From positions 2,232,001 through 2,296,000 of the forward strand of contig NZ_CP104578.1 in NCBI RefSeq assembly GCF_036826855.1: 64,000 nucleotides of DNA. Reading direction: 5' to 3'. Position numbers and translations under genes: made by a program. Source of the stretch: Streptomyces sp. SJL17-4. GTDB taxonomy: Bacteria; Actinomycetota; Actinomycetes; Streptomycetales; Streptomycetaceae. How positions within the stretch are numbered: position 1 is the stretch's first letter; each line of letters begins with the position of its first letter. Of this stretch, positions 25,633 to 32,550 are shown piece after piece. The notes under the pieces were generated by a model. That model was not told the DNA's origin and ran no database searches. It saw nothing but the letters and a program-made list of their open reading frames with translations.

Positions 25633-26235
25633 CTACCCGACGAGCTCGTCGACCGTCCGGGCCACCGTGCCGAACAGGTCGGTGACCGTCGTCAGGCTCG
25701 CGGCCTGGAGCGCCTCCGAGGCCGTGACGGTGCCGTCCGGCGCCTCCAGGGGACGGGTCGCGGTGGCCTCGGCGACGACGGTCGGGCGGTAGCCGAGGTT
25801 GAAGGCGCCCTGCGCGGTGAAGAGGACGCACATGTGCGTCATGAACCCGGCGATGACCAGGTCTCCGGTGACGCCGAGGTCCTTCAGGGTCTCTTCGAGG
25901 TCGGTGGCGTGGAAGGCGTTGGGGAACTGCTTGACGACGACCTTCTCGCCCTCGATCGGGGCGACTTCGGGGCTGATCGCGCCGATCTCGGCACGGATGT
26001 CGTAGGGAGTGCCCTCGCCGCCGTCGTTGACGATGTGCACGACGGGCACCCCCGCCGCTCGGGCGGCGGCGAGCAGACGCGCGCCAGCGGCCACGGCCTT
26101 CTCGGCCTCGTCGAGCCGCATGACGCCACTGCGGTAGGTGTTCTGGAAGTCGATCATGATCAGCGTGGACTCGCTCAGGCGGGGCAGGTCCTGGGGAAGG
26201 CCGATCACATCACGGAGGGTGGTGGAGGCGGTCAT
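25633..26235 (-). CDS. Isochorismatase-family cysteine hydrolase
   Basis: This 200-residue alpha/beta hydrolase has the nicotinamidase/isochorismatase triad: D29 in LIMIDFQNTY, K102 in VVVKQFPNAF, and C136 in GFMTHMCV. Substrates in the family are amides or vinyl ethers such as nicotinamide, N-carbamoyl compounds or isochorismate; none is indicated here. ATG 26235 follows AAAGGAACCGCC. The inner ATG is chosen because the outer one (26250) has no ribosome binding site. It lies 43 bp downstream of the truncated lipoprotein ORF and is probably driven from the same TetR-controlled promoter. Confidence 0.88.
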   Translation of the reverse strand: MTASTTLRDVIGLPQDLPRLSESTLIMIDFQNTYRSGVMRLDEAEKAVAAGARLLAAARAAGVPVVHIVNDGGEGTPYDIRAEIGAISPEVAPIEGEKVVVKQFPNAFHATDLEETLKDLGVTGDLVIAGFMTHMCVLFTAQGAFNLGYRPTVVAEATATRPLEAPDGTVTASEALQAASLTTVTDLFGTVARTVDELVG

Positions 26236-26278
26236 GGCGGTTCCTTTCACAGGGAGGGGCAGAGGGAGAGATCGGGGT

Positions 26279-26608
26279 TCACGAGAGGTTCTTCGGGGTG
26301 CCGTCCGGCGCGAGGTCGACGAGCTCGCCCTCGATCCCCTCGTCCTCGAACGCCTTCACGAGGGACCGCAGGTCCTCGGAGTAGATGTTCCAGCTGTCGG
26401 TGTGCACCGGAACGACCTGGCGAGGCGCGAGGTCCTTCGCCACCAGGGCGGCGTTCGCGGAGGTCAGGGTCAGCGGCGCGTTGTCGAGGATCGCGGGGGT
26501 GCGGGCGGCGCCGTCAAAACTCTCGCTGCCGCAGGCGGCGAGGAGGGTCACGCCCACGGTGGCCGCCAAGGCCCCTGCGGCGACGCGACGGAACGTCGAA
26601 CGGTTCAT
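26279..26608 (-). pseudogene. Lipoprotein-signal ORF fused to the C-terminal end of an MBL-fold hydrolase (probable deletion remnant)
   Basis: The frame is open for 109 residues. Residues 1-26 look like a lipoprotein signal peptide, with a twin-Arg-like start (STFRRVAAGALA) and lipobox LLAAC. After about 18 linker residues comes NAPLTLTSANAALVAKDLAP and RQVVPVHTDSWNIYSEDLRS. These match the last 60 residues of MBL-fold metallo-hydrolases, including the late His. The metal-binding HxHxDH core, about 200-250 residues, is missing. The simplest reading is an in-frame internal deletion. ATG 26608 has only a weak ribosome binding site. It may still be translated, but catalysis is not expected. Confidence 0.6.
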
Positions 26609-26683
26609 GGGGAACACCAGCTCTCTCGTGGCGAACGGTGGGAAGACCCGGAGGCGGCGCCCGACCCCCCGAGACGTTTTCAA

Positions 26684-26727
26684 CGCTAACACAGCTTGTA
26701 ATCATCGATTACGAAAGGGTGTTAGCG
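26684..26727. promoter_or_regulatory. Nested palindromic operator for the divergent TetR regulator
   Basis: The outer arms CGCTAACAC (26684-26692) and GTGTTAGCG (26719-26727) are perfect inverted repeats. Almost concentric inside them is GTAATC-ATC-GATTAC (26698-26712). The site lies in the 136-bp divergent region, 18 bp upstream of the tetR start and 76 bp from the lipoprotein start. By position it is the likely TetR operator controlling both directions. Confidence 0.8.
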
Positions 26728-26744
26728 CTGATATCGTGGGAGGC

Positions 26745-27434
26745 ATGTCGACGGCACGCGCGCGCATCCTGGAAGCCACCGAGGAACTCCTCGCCACCAA
26801 GGACGCGCTGGCGATCTCGACCCGTGCCATCTGCGACCGGGCGAAGGTCGGCATGCCCGAGATCTACCGGCAGTTCGGCGACAAGCAGGGCCTGCTCACC
26901 GCGGTCGCCGACATCGGCTTCGAGCGCTTCCTCGCCGAGAAGCGCAAGAATCCGCTCACGGACGATCCGGTGGCGGACCTGCGGACGGCCTGGGACAGCC
27001 ATGTCGCCTTCGCACTCCGCAACCCGCACCTCTACCGGCTGATGTTCACGCCGACCGGCGACGCGAAGCCGGGCGGCATCAAGGAGGCGCAGGCGATCCT
27101 CCTGACGGCGGTGGAGCGCTGCCGTGACGCCGGCAGGCTCCGGACGAGCCCGGAGCTCGCCGGGCGCTCGATCCTCTCGGCCAACGTGGGCGTGTGCATG
27201 ATGGCGCTCTCGTTCCCCGACCTGTTCGGGGACTCCGACACCGCTCCGGCGGTACGGGACGCGGTGATCGGGAAGGTCACCGGCGACGAGCGCGAGGACA
27301 GCCGGATCGGTACGGCGACCGTCCTCGCCCAGGCCCTGGTCGCCACCCTCACCGGCACGCCCACCCCCGACGGCGCCACCCTCGACCGGCTGACCGCCGC
27401 CCGGCGCCCGGCCGCGCCGCCCTCGGAGACGTAA
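26745..27434 (+). CDS. TetR family transcriptional regulator
   Basis: This 229-residue protein has an N-terminal TetR DNA-binding domain: ARILEATEELL, then the helix-turn-helix STRAICDRAKVGMPEIYRQF, then GDKQGLLTAV. A C-terminal ligand domain of the TetR_C_33/WHG type follows (WDSHVAFALRNPHLYRLMF). The GGAGG is only one base from ATG 26745, so initiation may use this ATG weakly or the GTG 9 nt upstream. The palindrome between it and the divergent genes suggests autoregulation and control of the hydrolase. The ligand is unknown. Confidence 0.88.
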   Translation: MSTARARILEATEELLATKDALAISTRAICDRAKVGMPEIYRQFGDKQGLLTAVADIGFERFLAEKRKNPLTDDPVADLRTAWDSHVAFALRNPHLYRLMFTPTGDAKPGGIKEAQAILLTAVERCRDAGRLRTSPELAGRSILSANVGVCMMALSFPDLFGDSDTAPAVRDAVIGKVTGDEREDSRIGTATVLAQALVATLTGTPTPDGATLDRLTAARRPAAPPSET

Positions 27435-27461
27435 CCGCCGGTCGGCTGCCGCCGCACCCTT

Positions 27462-27503
27462 CGCCCGCCACCCGTCGCCCGCCATCCGTCGCCCACCGTC
27501 CGT
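27462..27503. repeat. 14-bp tandem repeat, 3 copies
   Basis: Units CGCCCGCCACCCGT, CGCCCGCCATCCGT and CGCCCACCGTCCGT follow each other without gaps, 27 bp after the tetR stop. They differ at two to three positions. The plus strand is C-rich. Confidence 0.85.
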
Positions 27504-27547
27504 TGCACGGTCCGGGCAGGGCGGGCGCGCGCTGCGCCGCACCCACC

Positions 27548-27594
27548 TTGCCGAAAGGCCGACCTAGGTGGCTATAGTGCTAGGCAACTAGATA
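27548..27594 (+). promoter_or_regulatory. Promoter and CTAG-rich operator of the YtrA-ABC operon
   Basis: A TTGCCG (27548-27553) and TATAGT (27573-27578) pair is spaced 19 bp. Three CTAG tetramers at 27564, 27580 and 27588 flank and overlap the -10 and start region; CCTAG and CTAGG form an inverted pair. CTAG is rare in Streptomyces DNA, so the cluster probably marks the binding site of the GntR protein encoded just downstream. Confidence 0.65.
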
Positions 27595-27607
27595 AATGGA
27601 GGAACCG

Positions 27608-28000
27608 GTGATTGAGTTCCACCTGAACAGCCGGTCCGGGCTGTCGCCGTACCAGCAGCTCGTCCAACAGGTGCGCCACGCACTGCGTCTCGGCCTCCTG
27701 GAGGAGGGCGACCGGCTGCCGACGGTCAAGGACGTGGCGAGGCAGATGGCGGTCAACCCGAACACGGTGCTCAAGGCGTACCGGGAGCTGGAGCACGACG
27801 GCCTGGTGGCCGCCCGCCCCGGCGTCGGGACGTTCGTGACCCGGACGCTGGCCGACGGCACGCTCGCCGCGCACGGACCGCTGCGCAAGGACCTGCAACG
27901 CTGGCTGACCAAGGCCCGCCTGGCCGGGCTCGACGACGAGAGCATCGAGGCGCTGTTCGCGAACACGTTTCGCGACGCCGCCGGAGAGGACGTGGCGTGA
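27608..28000 (+). CDS. GntR family regulator, YtrA subfamily
   Basis: This 130-residue protein has a winged-helix GntR domain (about 10-75: SPYQQLVQQVRHALRLG, RLPTVKDVARQMAVNPNTV split) and a short C-terminal helical region of about 50 residues typical of YtrA regulators, which repress their own ABC transporter operons. GTG 27608 is chosen because GGAGGAACC precedes it; the ATG at 27596 lies within that ribosome binding site. The stop overlaps the start of the ATPase gene (GTGA), so the three genes form one operon. Confidence 0.9.
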   Translation: MIEFHLNSRSGLSPYQQLVQQVRHALRLGLLEEGDRLPTVKDVARQMAVNPNTVLKAYRELEHDGLVAARPGVGTFVTRTLADGTLAAHGPLRKDLQRWLTKARLAGLDDESIEALFANTFRDAAGEDVA

Positions 28001-28893
28001 GCGCCGTCTTGCGAGCCCAGGGCCTGGGCAAGAGGTACAAGCAGCGCTGGGCGCTGCGGGACTGTGACCTGGACGTCCCCGCGGGTCGGGTGGTCGGCCT
28101 GGTCGGCCCCAACGGCGCAGGCAAGTCGACCTTGTTGAAGCTGGCCTCCGGCATGCTGACCCCGACGGCCGGCACCATCGAGGTGTGCGGCGGCCGTCCC
28201 GCCGAGGGAGTGGAACAGCTGGCCAAGGTCGGCTTCGTCGCCCAGGACACCCCGACCTACTCCGCGCTGAGCGTCGCCGACCACCTCGACCTCGGCAAGC
28301 GCCTCAACCCGAACTGGGACGACGCCCTGGCGCGCGACCGGGTCCGTCGCCTCGGTCTGGACCCCAAGCAGCGGGCCGGCAAGCTGTCCGGAGGCCAGCG
28401 CGCGCAGCTCGCGCTCACCCTGGGCATCGCCAAGCGCCCGGAACTGCTCATCCTGGACGAGCCGGTCGCGGCCCTGGACCCGCTCGCCCGACGGGAGTTC
28501 ATGCAGGACCTGATGGAGGCCGTCGCCGAGCACGAACTGAGCGTCGTGCTCTCTTCCCACCTGGTCTCCGACGTGGAGCGAACCTGCGACTACATCATCG
28601 TCCTGGTCGACTCCCAGGTGCAGGTGGCCGACGACATCGACGACCTCCTCGCCTCCCACCACCGGCTCACCGGACCGCGCCGGAACCCGGACACGCTCCC
28701 GGCCGGTCAGCACGTCATCACCGCCAGCCACACCGACCGGCAGACCACCCTCCTGGTGCGCACCGACACCACGGTCCACGATCCGTCCTGGACCGTCGGC
28801 CCGCTCGGTCTGGAGGACATCGTCCTGGCCTACATGACCCGGCCCGCCGATGCGGTACGTGACACCCGACCCGCACTGGAGGTACTCCGATGA
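27997..28893 (+). CDS. ABC transporter ATPase of the YtrA operon
   Basis: This 298-residue ATPase has Walker A (GPNGAGKSTLLKL), signature LSGGQRAQLAL, Walker B LLILDEPVAALD and switch His (LSSHLVSDV). A C-terminal domain of about 90 residues follows, as in bacitracin/lantibiotic-type exporters (BcrA-like). It overlaps the regulator and the permease gene by four bases each (GTGA and ATGA). Family members move peptide antibiotics, lipids or cell-wall precursors. An envelope-stress role is likely but the substrate is unknown. Confidence 0.9.
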   Translation: MSAVLRAQGLGKRYKQRWALRDCDLDVPAGRVVGLVGPNGAGKSTLLKLASGMLTPTAGTIEVCGGRPAEGVEQLAKVGFVAQDTPTYSALSVADHLDLGKRLNPNWDDALARDRVRRLGLDPKQRAGKLSGGQRAQLALTLGIAKRPELLILDEPVAALDPLARREFMQDLMEAVAEHELSVVLSSHLVSDVERTCDYIIVLVDSQVQVADDIDDLLASHHRLTGPRRNPDTLPAGQHVITASHTDRQTTLLVRTDTTVHDPSWTVGPLGLEDIVLAYMTRPADAVRDTRPALEVLR

Positions 28894-29897
28894 TCTGGCT
28901 GACCTGGCGCCAGTTCCGCACGCAGGCCGCGGTGATGTTCGCCGCCGTCGCTGCCCTCGCCGCCGCCCTCGCTGTCACCGGCCCACAGCTGGCCGACCTC
29001 TACCGAGCTGCCGGCAGCCGCCTGGTGGACCAGGTCTCCAGCGCGGACCAGACCGTCTACTACGCCGGACTGCTGGTGGTGCTCGCCGTGCCGGCGGTCA
29101 TCGGGATGTTCTGGGGCGCGCCGCTGATCGCCCGTGAGCTGGAGACCGGCACCCACTACCTCGCATGGAACCAGGGCGTCACCCGCACCCGCTGGCTGGC
29201 GACGAAACTGGGCCTCGGCACGGCGGCCGCCATGACCGTCGCCGGACTGGCCTCACTCGCGGTGAGCTGGTGGAGCAGCCCCATCGACCGGGCTGTCAAC
29301 GGCGGTGGCGCGACGGACACCTACTTCCCGCGGCTCGACCCCGTGGCCTTCGCCGCACGGGGTGTCGTCCCCATGGCGTACGCCGCCTTCGCCTTCGCCC
29401 TGGGCGTCGCCCTCGGCCTCGTCATCCGCCGCACCCTGCCCGCGATGGCGACCACGTTCGCCCTCTACACCGCCGTCCAGATCTCCGCGCCGATGTGGAT
29501 CCGGCCCCACCTGGCTGCCACGGAGCGGACCACCGTGCCGATCGAGCCCGGCGGCGCTCCCATCAGCATCCAGGAGAACGCCGAGCAGATCGTCGCGCAT
29601 CCCGAGGTGCCCGGTGCCTGGGAAACCTCCCAGCAGACGCTGAACGCCGCAGGTCAGCCGACCACCGTGCCGTCGTCCTTCGCCGACTGCCTGCACACCG
29701 AGTCGGGCCCGCCCACCCTGCAGCAGTTCGAACGCTGCGTCGGCGACCTCGGCGCCCTGGGCTACAAGCAGCAGGTGACGTATCAGCCGGCCGGGAACTT
29801 CTGGGCCCTTCAATGGGCCGAGACCGGGCTCTACCTCGGCCTCGCCCTGGCCCTGACCGGGTTCTGCGCCTGGTGGATCCGCCGCCGGGCGACCTGA
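28890..29897 (+). CDS. ABC transporter permease of the YtrA operon
   Basis: This 335-residue protein has about six hydrophobic helices (near 10-30, 55-75, 105-125, 155-180, 185-205 and 305-330) and a large extracytoplasmic loop of about 95 residues between the last two. The loop contains two cysteines (ADCLHTE and FERCVGD) that may form a disulfide. The ATG overlaps the ATPase stop (ATGA), so it is the membrane partner of that ATPase. It is the last gene of the operon and converges on tdk. Confidence 0.85.
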   Translation: MIWLTWRQFRTQAAVMFAAVAALAAALAVTGPQLADLYRAAGSRLVDQVSSADQTVYYAGLLVVLAVPAVIGMFWGAPLIARELETGTHYLAWNQGVTRTRWLATKLGLGTAAAMTVAGLASLAVSWWSSPIDRAVNGGGATDTYFPRLDPVAFAARGVVPMAYAAFAFALGVALGLVIRRTLPAMATTFALYTAVQISAPMWIRPHLAATERTTVPIEPGGAPISIQENAEQIVAHPEVPGAWETSQQTLNAAGQPTTVPSSFADCLHTESGPPTLQQFERCVGDLGALGYKQQVTYQPAGNFWALQWAETGLYLGLALALTGFCAWWIRRRAT

Positions 29898-29928
29898 CAG
29901 ACGACCGTCCCACAACGGAGCACCTGGC

Positions 29929-29974
29929 GCTGATGCCGGCTGTCGAGAGAAGCTGATGCCGGCTGTCCAGGGAA
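29929..29974. repeat. 23-bp direct tandem duplication
   Basis: Two adjacent copies (29929-29951 and 29952-29974), each starting GCTGATGCCGGCTGTC, differ at two positions. They lie between the convergent permease and tdk genes, ending 10 bp before the tdk stop codon. Confidence 0.85.
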
Positions 29975-29984
29975 GCGGCAGGCC

Positions 29985-30632
29985 TCAGCCGTTGACCGGC
30001 AGCACGTCCGGGGAGAGGACGCCCGCGCGGGCCGAGGCCGAGGTCATCCGGCGACGGTGATGGCGCCGGCACAGCACCTCGTAACCGATCTCCTCGGCCG
30101 GGCGGTTCACGTCGCCGACGACGACCTGCTCGCCCTCGACGACCATCTCGCCGCCCACCGTGCGGGCGTTGTGCGTGGCGCGGGCACCGCACCAGCACAG
30201 CGCCTCGACCTGGAGCTGCTCGATGCGGTCCGCCAGCTCGATGAGCCGCTGCGAGCCCGGGAACAGCTTGGTCCGGAAGTCGGTGGTGATGCCGAAGGCG
30301 AAGACGTCGAGACCGAGGTCGTCGACGACCCGGGCGAGCTGGTCGATCTGCTCCGGGGCGAGGAACTGGGCCTCGTCGACGATCACGTAGTCGGCCTTGC
30401 CGCCCTGGGAGAGCTGGGCGACGAGGTACGCGTACAGATCCATGCCCTGCGGCGCCTCGACCGCCTCCGTCACCAGGCCGAGCCGGGAGGAGAGCTTGCC
30501 CTCGCCCGCCCGGTCGTCACGGGTGAAGATCACGCCCTGGAGCCCCCGCGCGTCGCGGTTGTGGGCGATCTGGAGTGCCAGGGTGCTCTTCCCGCAATCC
30601 ATGGTTCCGGAGAAGAAGACCAGCTCGGGCAT
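29985..30632 (-). CDS. tdk: Thymidine kinase (type II)
   Basis: This 215-residue enzyme phosphorylates thymidine to dTMP for the salvage pathway. The P-loop is GTMDCGKST (residues 9-17), the catalytic Glu sits in VIVDEAQFL, and the zinc site is formed by CWCGARA and CRRHH. The lasso loop (ARATHNARTVGGE, near 150) is present. The C-terminal tail of about 25 residues is longer than in E. coli. The start follows AAAGG at a rather long distance (about 14 nt). It is the last gene of a leftward set with the phosphodiesterase-like gene 76 bp upstream. Confidence 0.93.
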   Translation of the reverse strand: MPELVFFSGTMDCGKSTLALQIAHNRDARGLQGVIFTRDDRAGEGKLSSRLGLVTEAVEAPQGMDLYAYLVAQLSQGGKADYVIVDEAQFLAPEQIDQLARVVDDLGLDVFAFGITTDFRTKLFPGSQRLIELADRIEQLQVEALCWCGARATHNARTVGGEMVVEGEQVVVGDVNRPAEEIGYEVLCRRHHRRRMTSASARAGVLSPDVLPVNG

Positions 30633-30708
30633 GACGGGACGGGGACCTTTCAGGTCGTGGAGGGGGAAGGGTGGCCGGGGCGTCCGGGTGTCCGGAGATC
30701 CGGCGGGT

Positions 30709-31914
30709 TCAGGGGCGGACTTCGAGCAGCGGGACGAGCTGCTCCGCAGAGGTCATGGACCCGTGCATGCCGACCATCGCGGACTCGTGGGGCTCGTTCA
30801 CGGAGGCGGTGATCGCCACGTCGTCGTGGGCCGCGGCGACGACGTCGCCGATCCGCCCGTACACGCGCTCGTCGATCTCGTCCCCGAACCAGCCGAGCGA
30901 GATCGCCTCGTCGCGGCTCGCGACCCAGAACTGCTCGCCGATCACCTCGCGCCAGCAGGTGAGGACGTCCGCCTCGGCACCGGGCACGGCGTAGACGTGC
31001 CGGGCACGCCCCTCGCCGCCGAGGAGCGCGACGCCCGCGCGGAGCTCCCAGTCCTCGTCGAAGTCGATGCGGTGCTGCTCGTCGAAGGGGATGTCGACCA
31101 TGCCGTGGTCGGCCGTGACGTACAGCGCCGAGCGGGCCGGCAGCTGCTCGGCGAGCCGCTGCACGAGCCGGTCGACGAACATCAGCTGGCCGCGCCAGGC
31201 GTCGGAGTCGATGCCGAAGCGGTGTCCGGCACCGTCGAGTTCGCTGTAGTACGTGTAGACCAGCGAGCGGTCGCCGGCGGCGAGCTGCTCGGCGGCGAAG
31301 TCCATGCGCTCCTCGCCGGAGAGCCGCCCGTGAAACGTTCCGCCGCTGAGCGCGACCTTGGTGAGCGGGGTCTGCTCGAAGATCGGGGAGGACACCTGCG
31401 CGGTGTGGATCCCGGCCTCGTGGGCGAGCTGGAAGACGGTGGGGTACGGCTGCCAGACCTGCGGCGCGGTCCACGGCTTCCAGCGGAGCTGGTTCATCAG
31501 CTCGCCGGTGGCGGGGTTGCGCACGGTGTAGCCGGGCAGCCCGTGCGTACCGGGGAAGCGGCCGGTGCCGACGGAGGCGAGCGAGGTCGCGGTGGTGGCG
31601 GGGAAGCCCGCGGTGACCGGCCGGCCGGTGCCTCCGCGCGAGGAGCCGAGGAGCGAGGTCAGATAGGGGGCCTCGTCCGGGTGGGCCTTGATCTGCTCCC
31701 AGCCGAGCCCGTCGATCAGGAAGACGCAGTTCCGGTCGGCCGGGGTGAGCTCGGTGATCCGGGCGTCGAACCCGGGCACGCCCTGACCGGCGACGAGCGT
31801 CGGCAGCACGTCGCCGAGGGACCCGAAGGTGTACTCGGGGACCGGCGCGGTGTCGGGGGCGAGCGGAACCGGGTCGTCGGGCCAGCCGTGTGCCACGGCG
31901 GTCGGCTGCACCAT
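30709..31914 (-). CDS. Alkaline-phosphatase superfamily protein (nucleotide pyrophosphatase/phosphodiesterase type)
   Basis: This 401-residue protein keeps the two-metal site of the superfamily. A first Asp is in VFLIDGLGWEQ, the nucleophile Thr in GFPATTATSLAS, Asp and His in SELDGAGHRFG, Asp-His in VTADHGMVDIP, and a last His in VGMHGSMTS. It has no signal peptide, so it probably acts in the cytoplasm. Phosphodiester or pyrophosphate substrates are likely, but the exact one cannot be read from sequence. Its ATG shares one base with the stop of the DUF5998 gene (TGATG). Confidence 0.88.
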   Translation of the reverse strand: MVQPTAVAHGWPDDPVPLAPDTAPVPEYTFGSLGDVLPTLVAGQGVPGFDARITELTPADRNCVFLIDGLGWEQIKAHPDEAPYLTSLLGSSRGGTGRPVTAGFPATTATSLASVGTGRFPGTHGLPGYTVRNPATGELMNQLRWKPWTAPQVWQPYPTVFQLAHEAGIHTAQVSSPIFEQTPLTKVALSGGTFHGRLSGEERMDFAAEQLAAGDRSLVYTYYSELDGAGHRFGIDSDAWRGQLMFVDRLVQRLAEQLPARSALYVTADHGMVDIPFDEQHRIDFDEDWELRAGVALLGGEGRARHVYAVPGAEADVLTCWREVIGEQFWVASRDEAISLGWFGDEIDERVYGRIGDVVAAAHDDVAITASVNEPHESAMVGMHGSMTSAEQLVPLLEVRP

Positions 31915-32510
31915 CAGCGGGTGGGGGCGGCGGTGGCCGCGATGGCTTCGGACAGGGCCTGGGCGAAGACGAGGGTCTGCCGGACGGTGTCCGGGCCGTC
32001 CCCGGCCTCGCTCACCCGGAGGCTGAGGTCGTCGGCGGTGGCGTTGCCCGTGTAGCCGTGGTCGGCGTCGCAGTTGGCGTCGCCGCAGGCGGCGGGCTCC
32101 AGGTCGATGCGGGAGACGGCACCCCAGCCGATGGTGAGGACCACCTCGCGGGGCAGCGTGCCCGGCGTGTACGACTCCGGGTTGGCGACGACACGGCTGA
32201 CGACGACCGACGAGATCCGGTCGAGCTTCACGGACTCGGTGGACGTCGTGGCGTACGGCGTCGGGGAGCTGGTGTCGGCGGCCTGCTCGTCGGTGTGGCT
32301 GACGATGAAGCGGTGCGGCGTCAGGACGAGGACGGTGACATGGCGCCGGACCTCGTTGGCGTCGAAGGTGGTCTCCTGGTGCACGACATACGACGCCACG
32401 GCCTCGCCGCCGACAGCGGCCTCCACCGCCTCGGCCACGAGGGCCGGGTAGTAGCCGCTGCGCTCGATCGCCGCGCGCAGCCCCTGGGTCGTCGTACCGG
32501 TCTTCGCCAT
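31914..32510 (-). CDS. DUF5998 family protein
   Basis: This 198-residue protein matches, from memory, the actinobacterial DUF5998 family of unknown function. It looks like a compact beta-rich domain (SYVVHQETTFDANEV, VTVLVLTPHRFIVSH, VVLTIGWGAVSRIDL). A Cys/Asp/His patch (ACGDANCDADHGY) may bind metal. ATG 32510 was chosen because AGGA lies 8 nt upstream; the ATG at 32519 has nothing suitable. It is coupled to the phosphodiesterase-family gene and lies 40 bp after the acetyltransferase gene stop. Confidence 0.85.
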   Translation of the reverse strand: MAKTGTTTQGLRAAIERSGYYPALVAEAVEAAVGGEAVASYVVHQETTFDANEVRRHVTVLVLTPHRFIVSHTDEQAADTSSPTPYATTSTESVKLDRISSVVVSRVVANPESYTPGTLPREVVLTIGWGAVSRIDLEPAACGDANCDADHGYTGNATADDLSLRVSEAGDGPDTVRQTLVFAQALSEAIAATAAPTR

Positions 32511-32550
32511 GGACTCCATCCTACGGGGCTGTGGGGCCCCCTCAGGCCCT

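Noticed and set aside
25633..29897. A genomic island or mobile element
   Set aside because: The region looks accessory by gene content, but I found no integrase, tRNA border, terminal repeats or shift in base composition.
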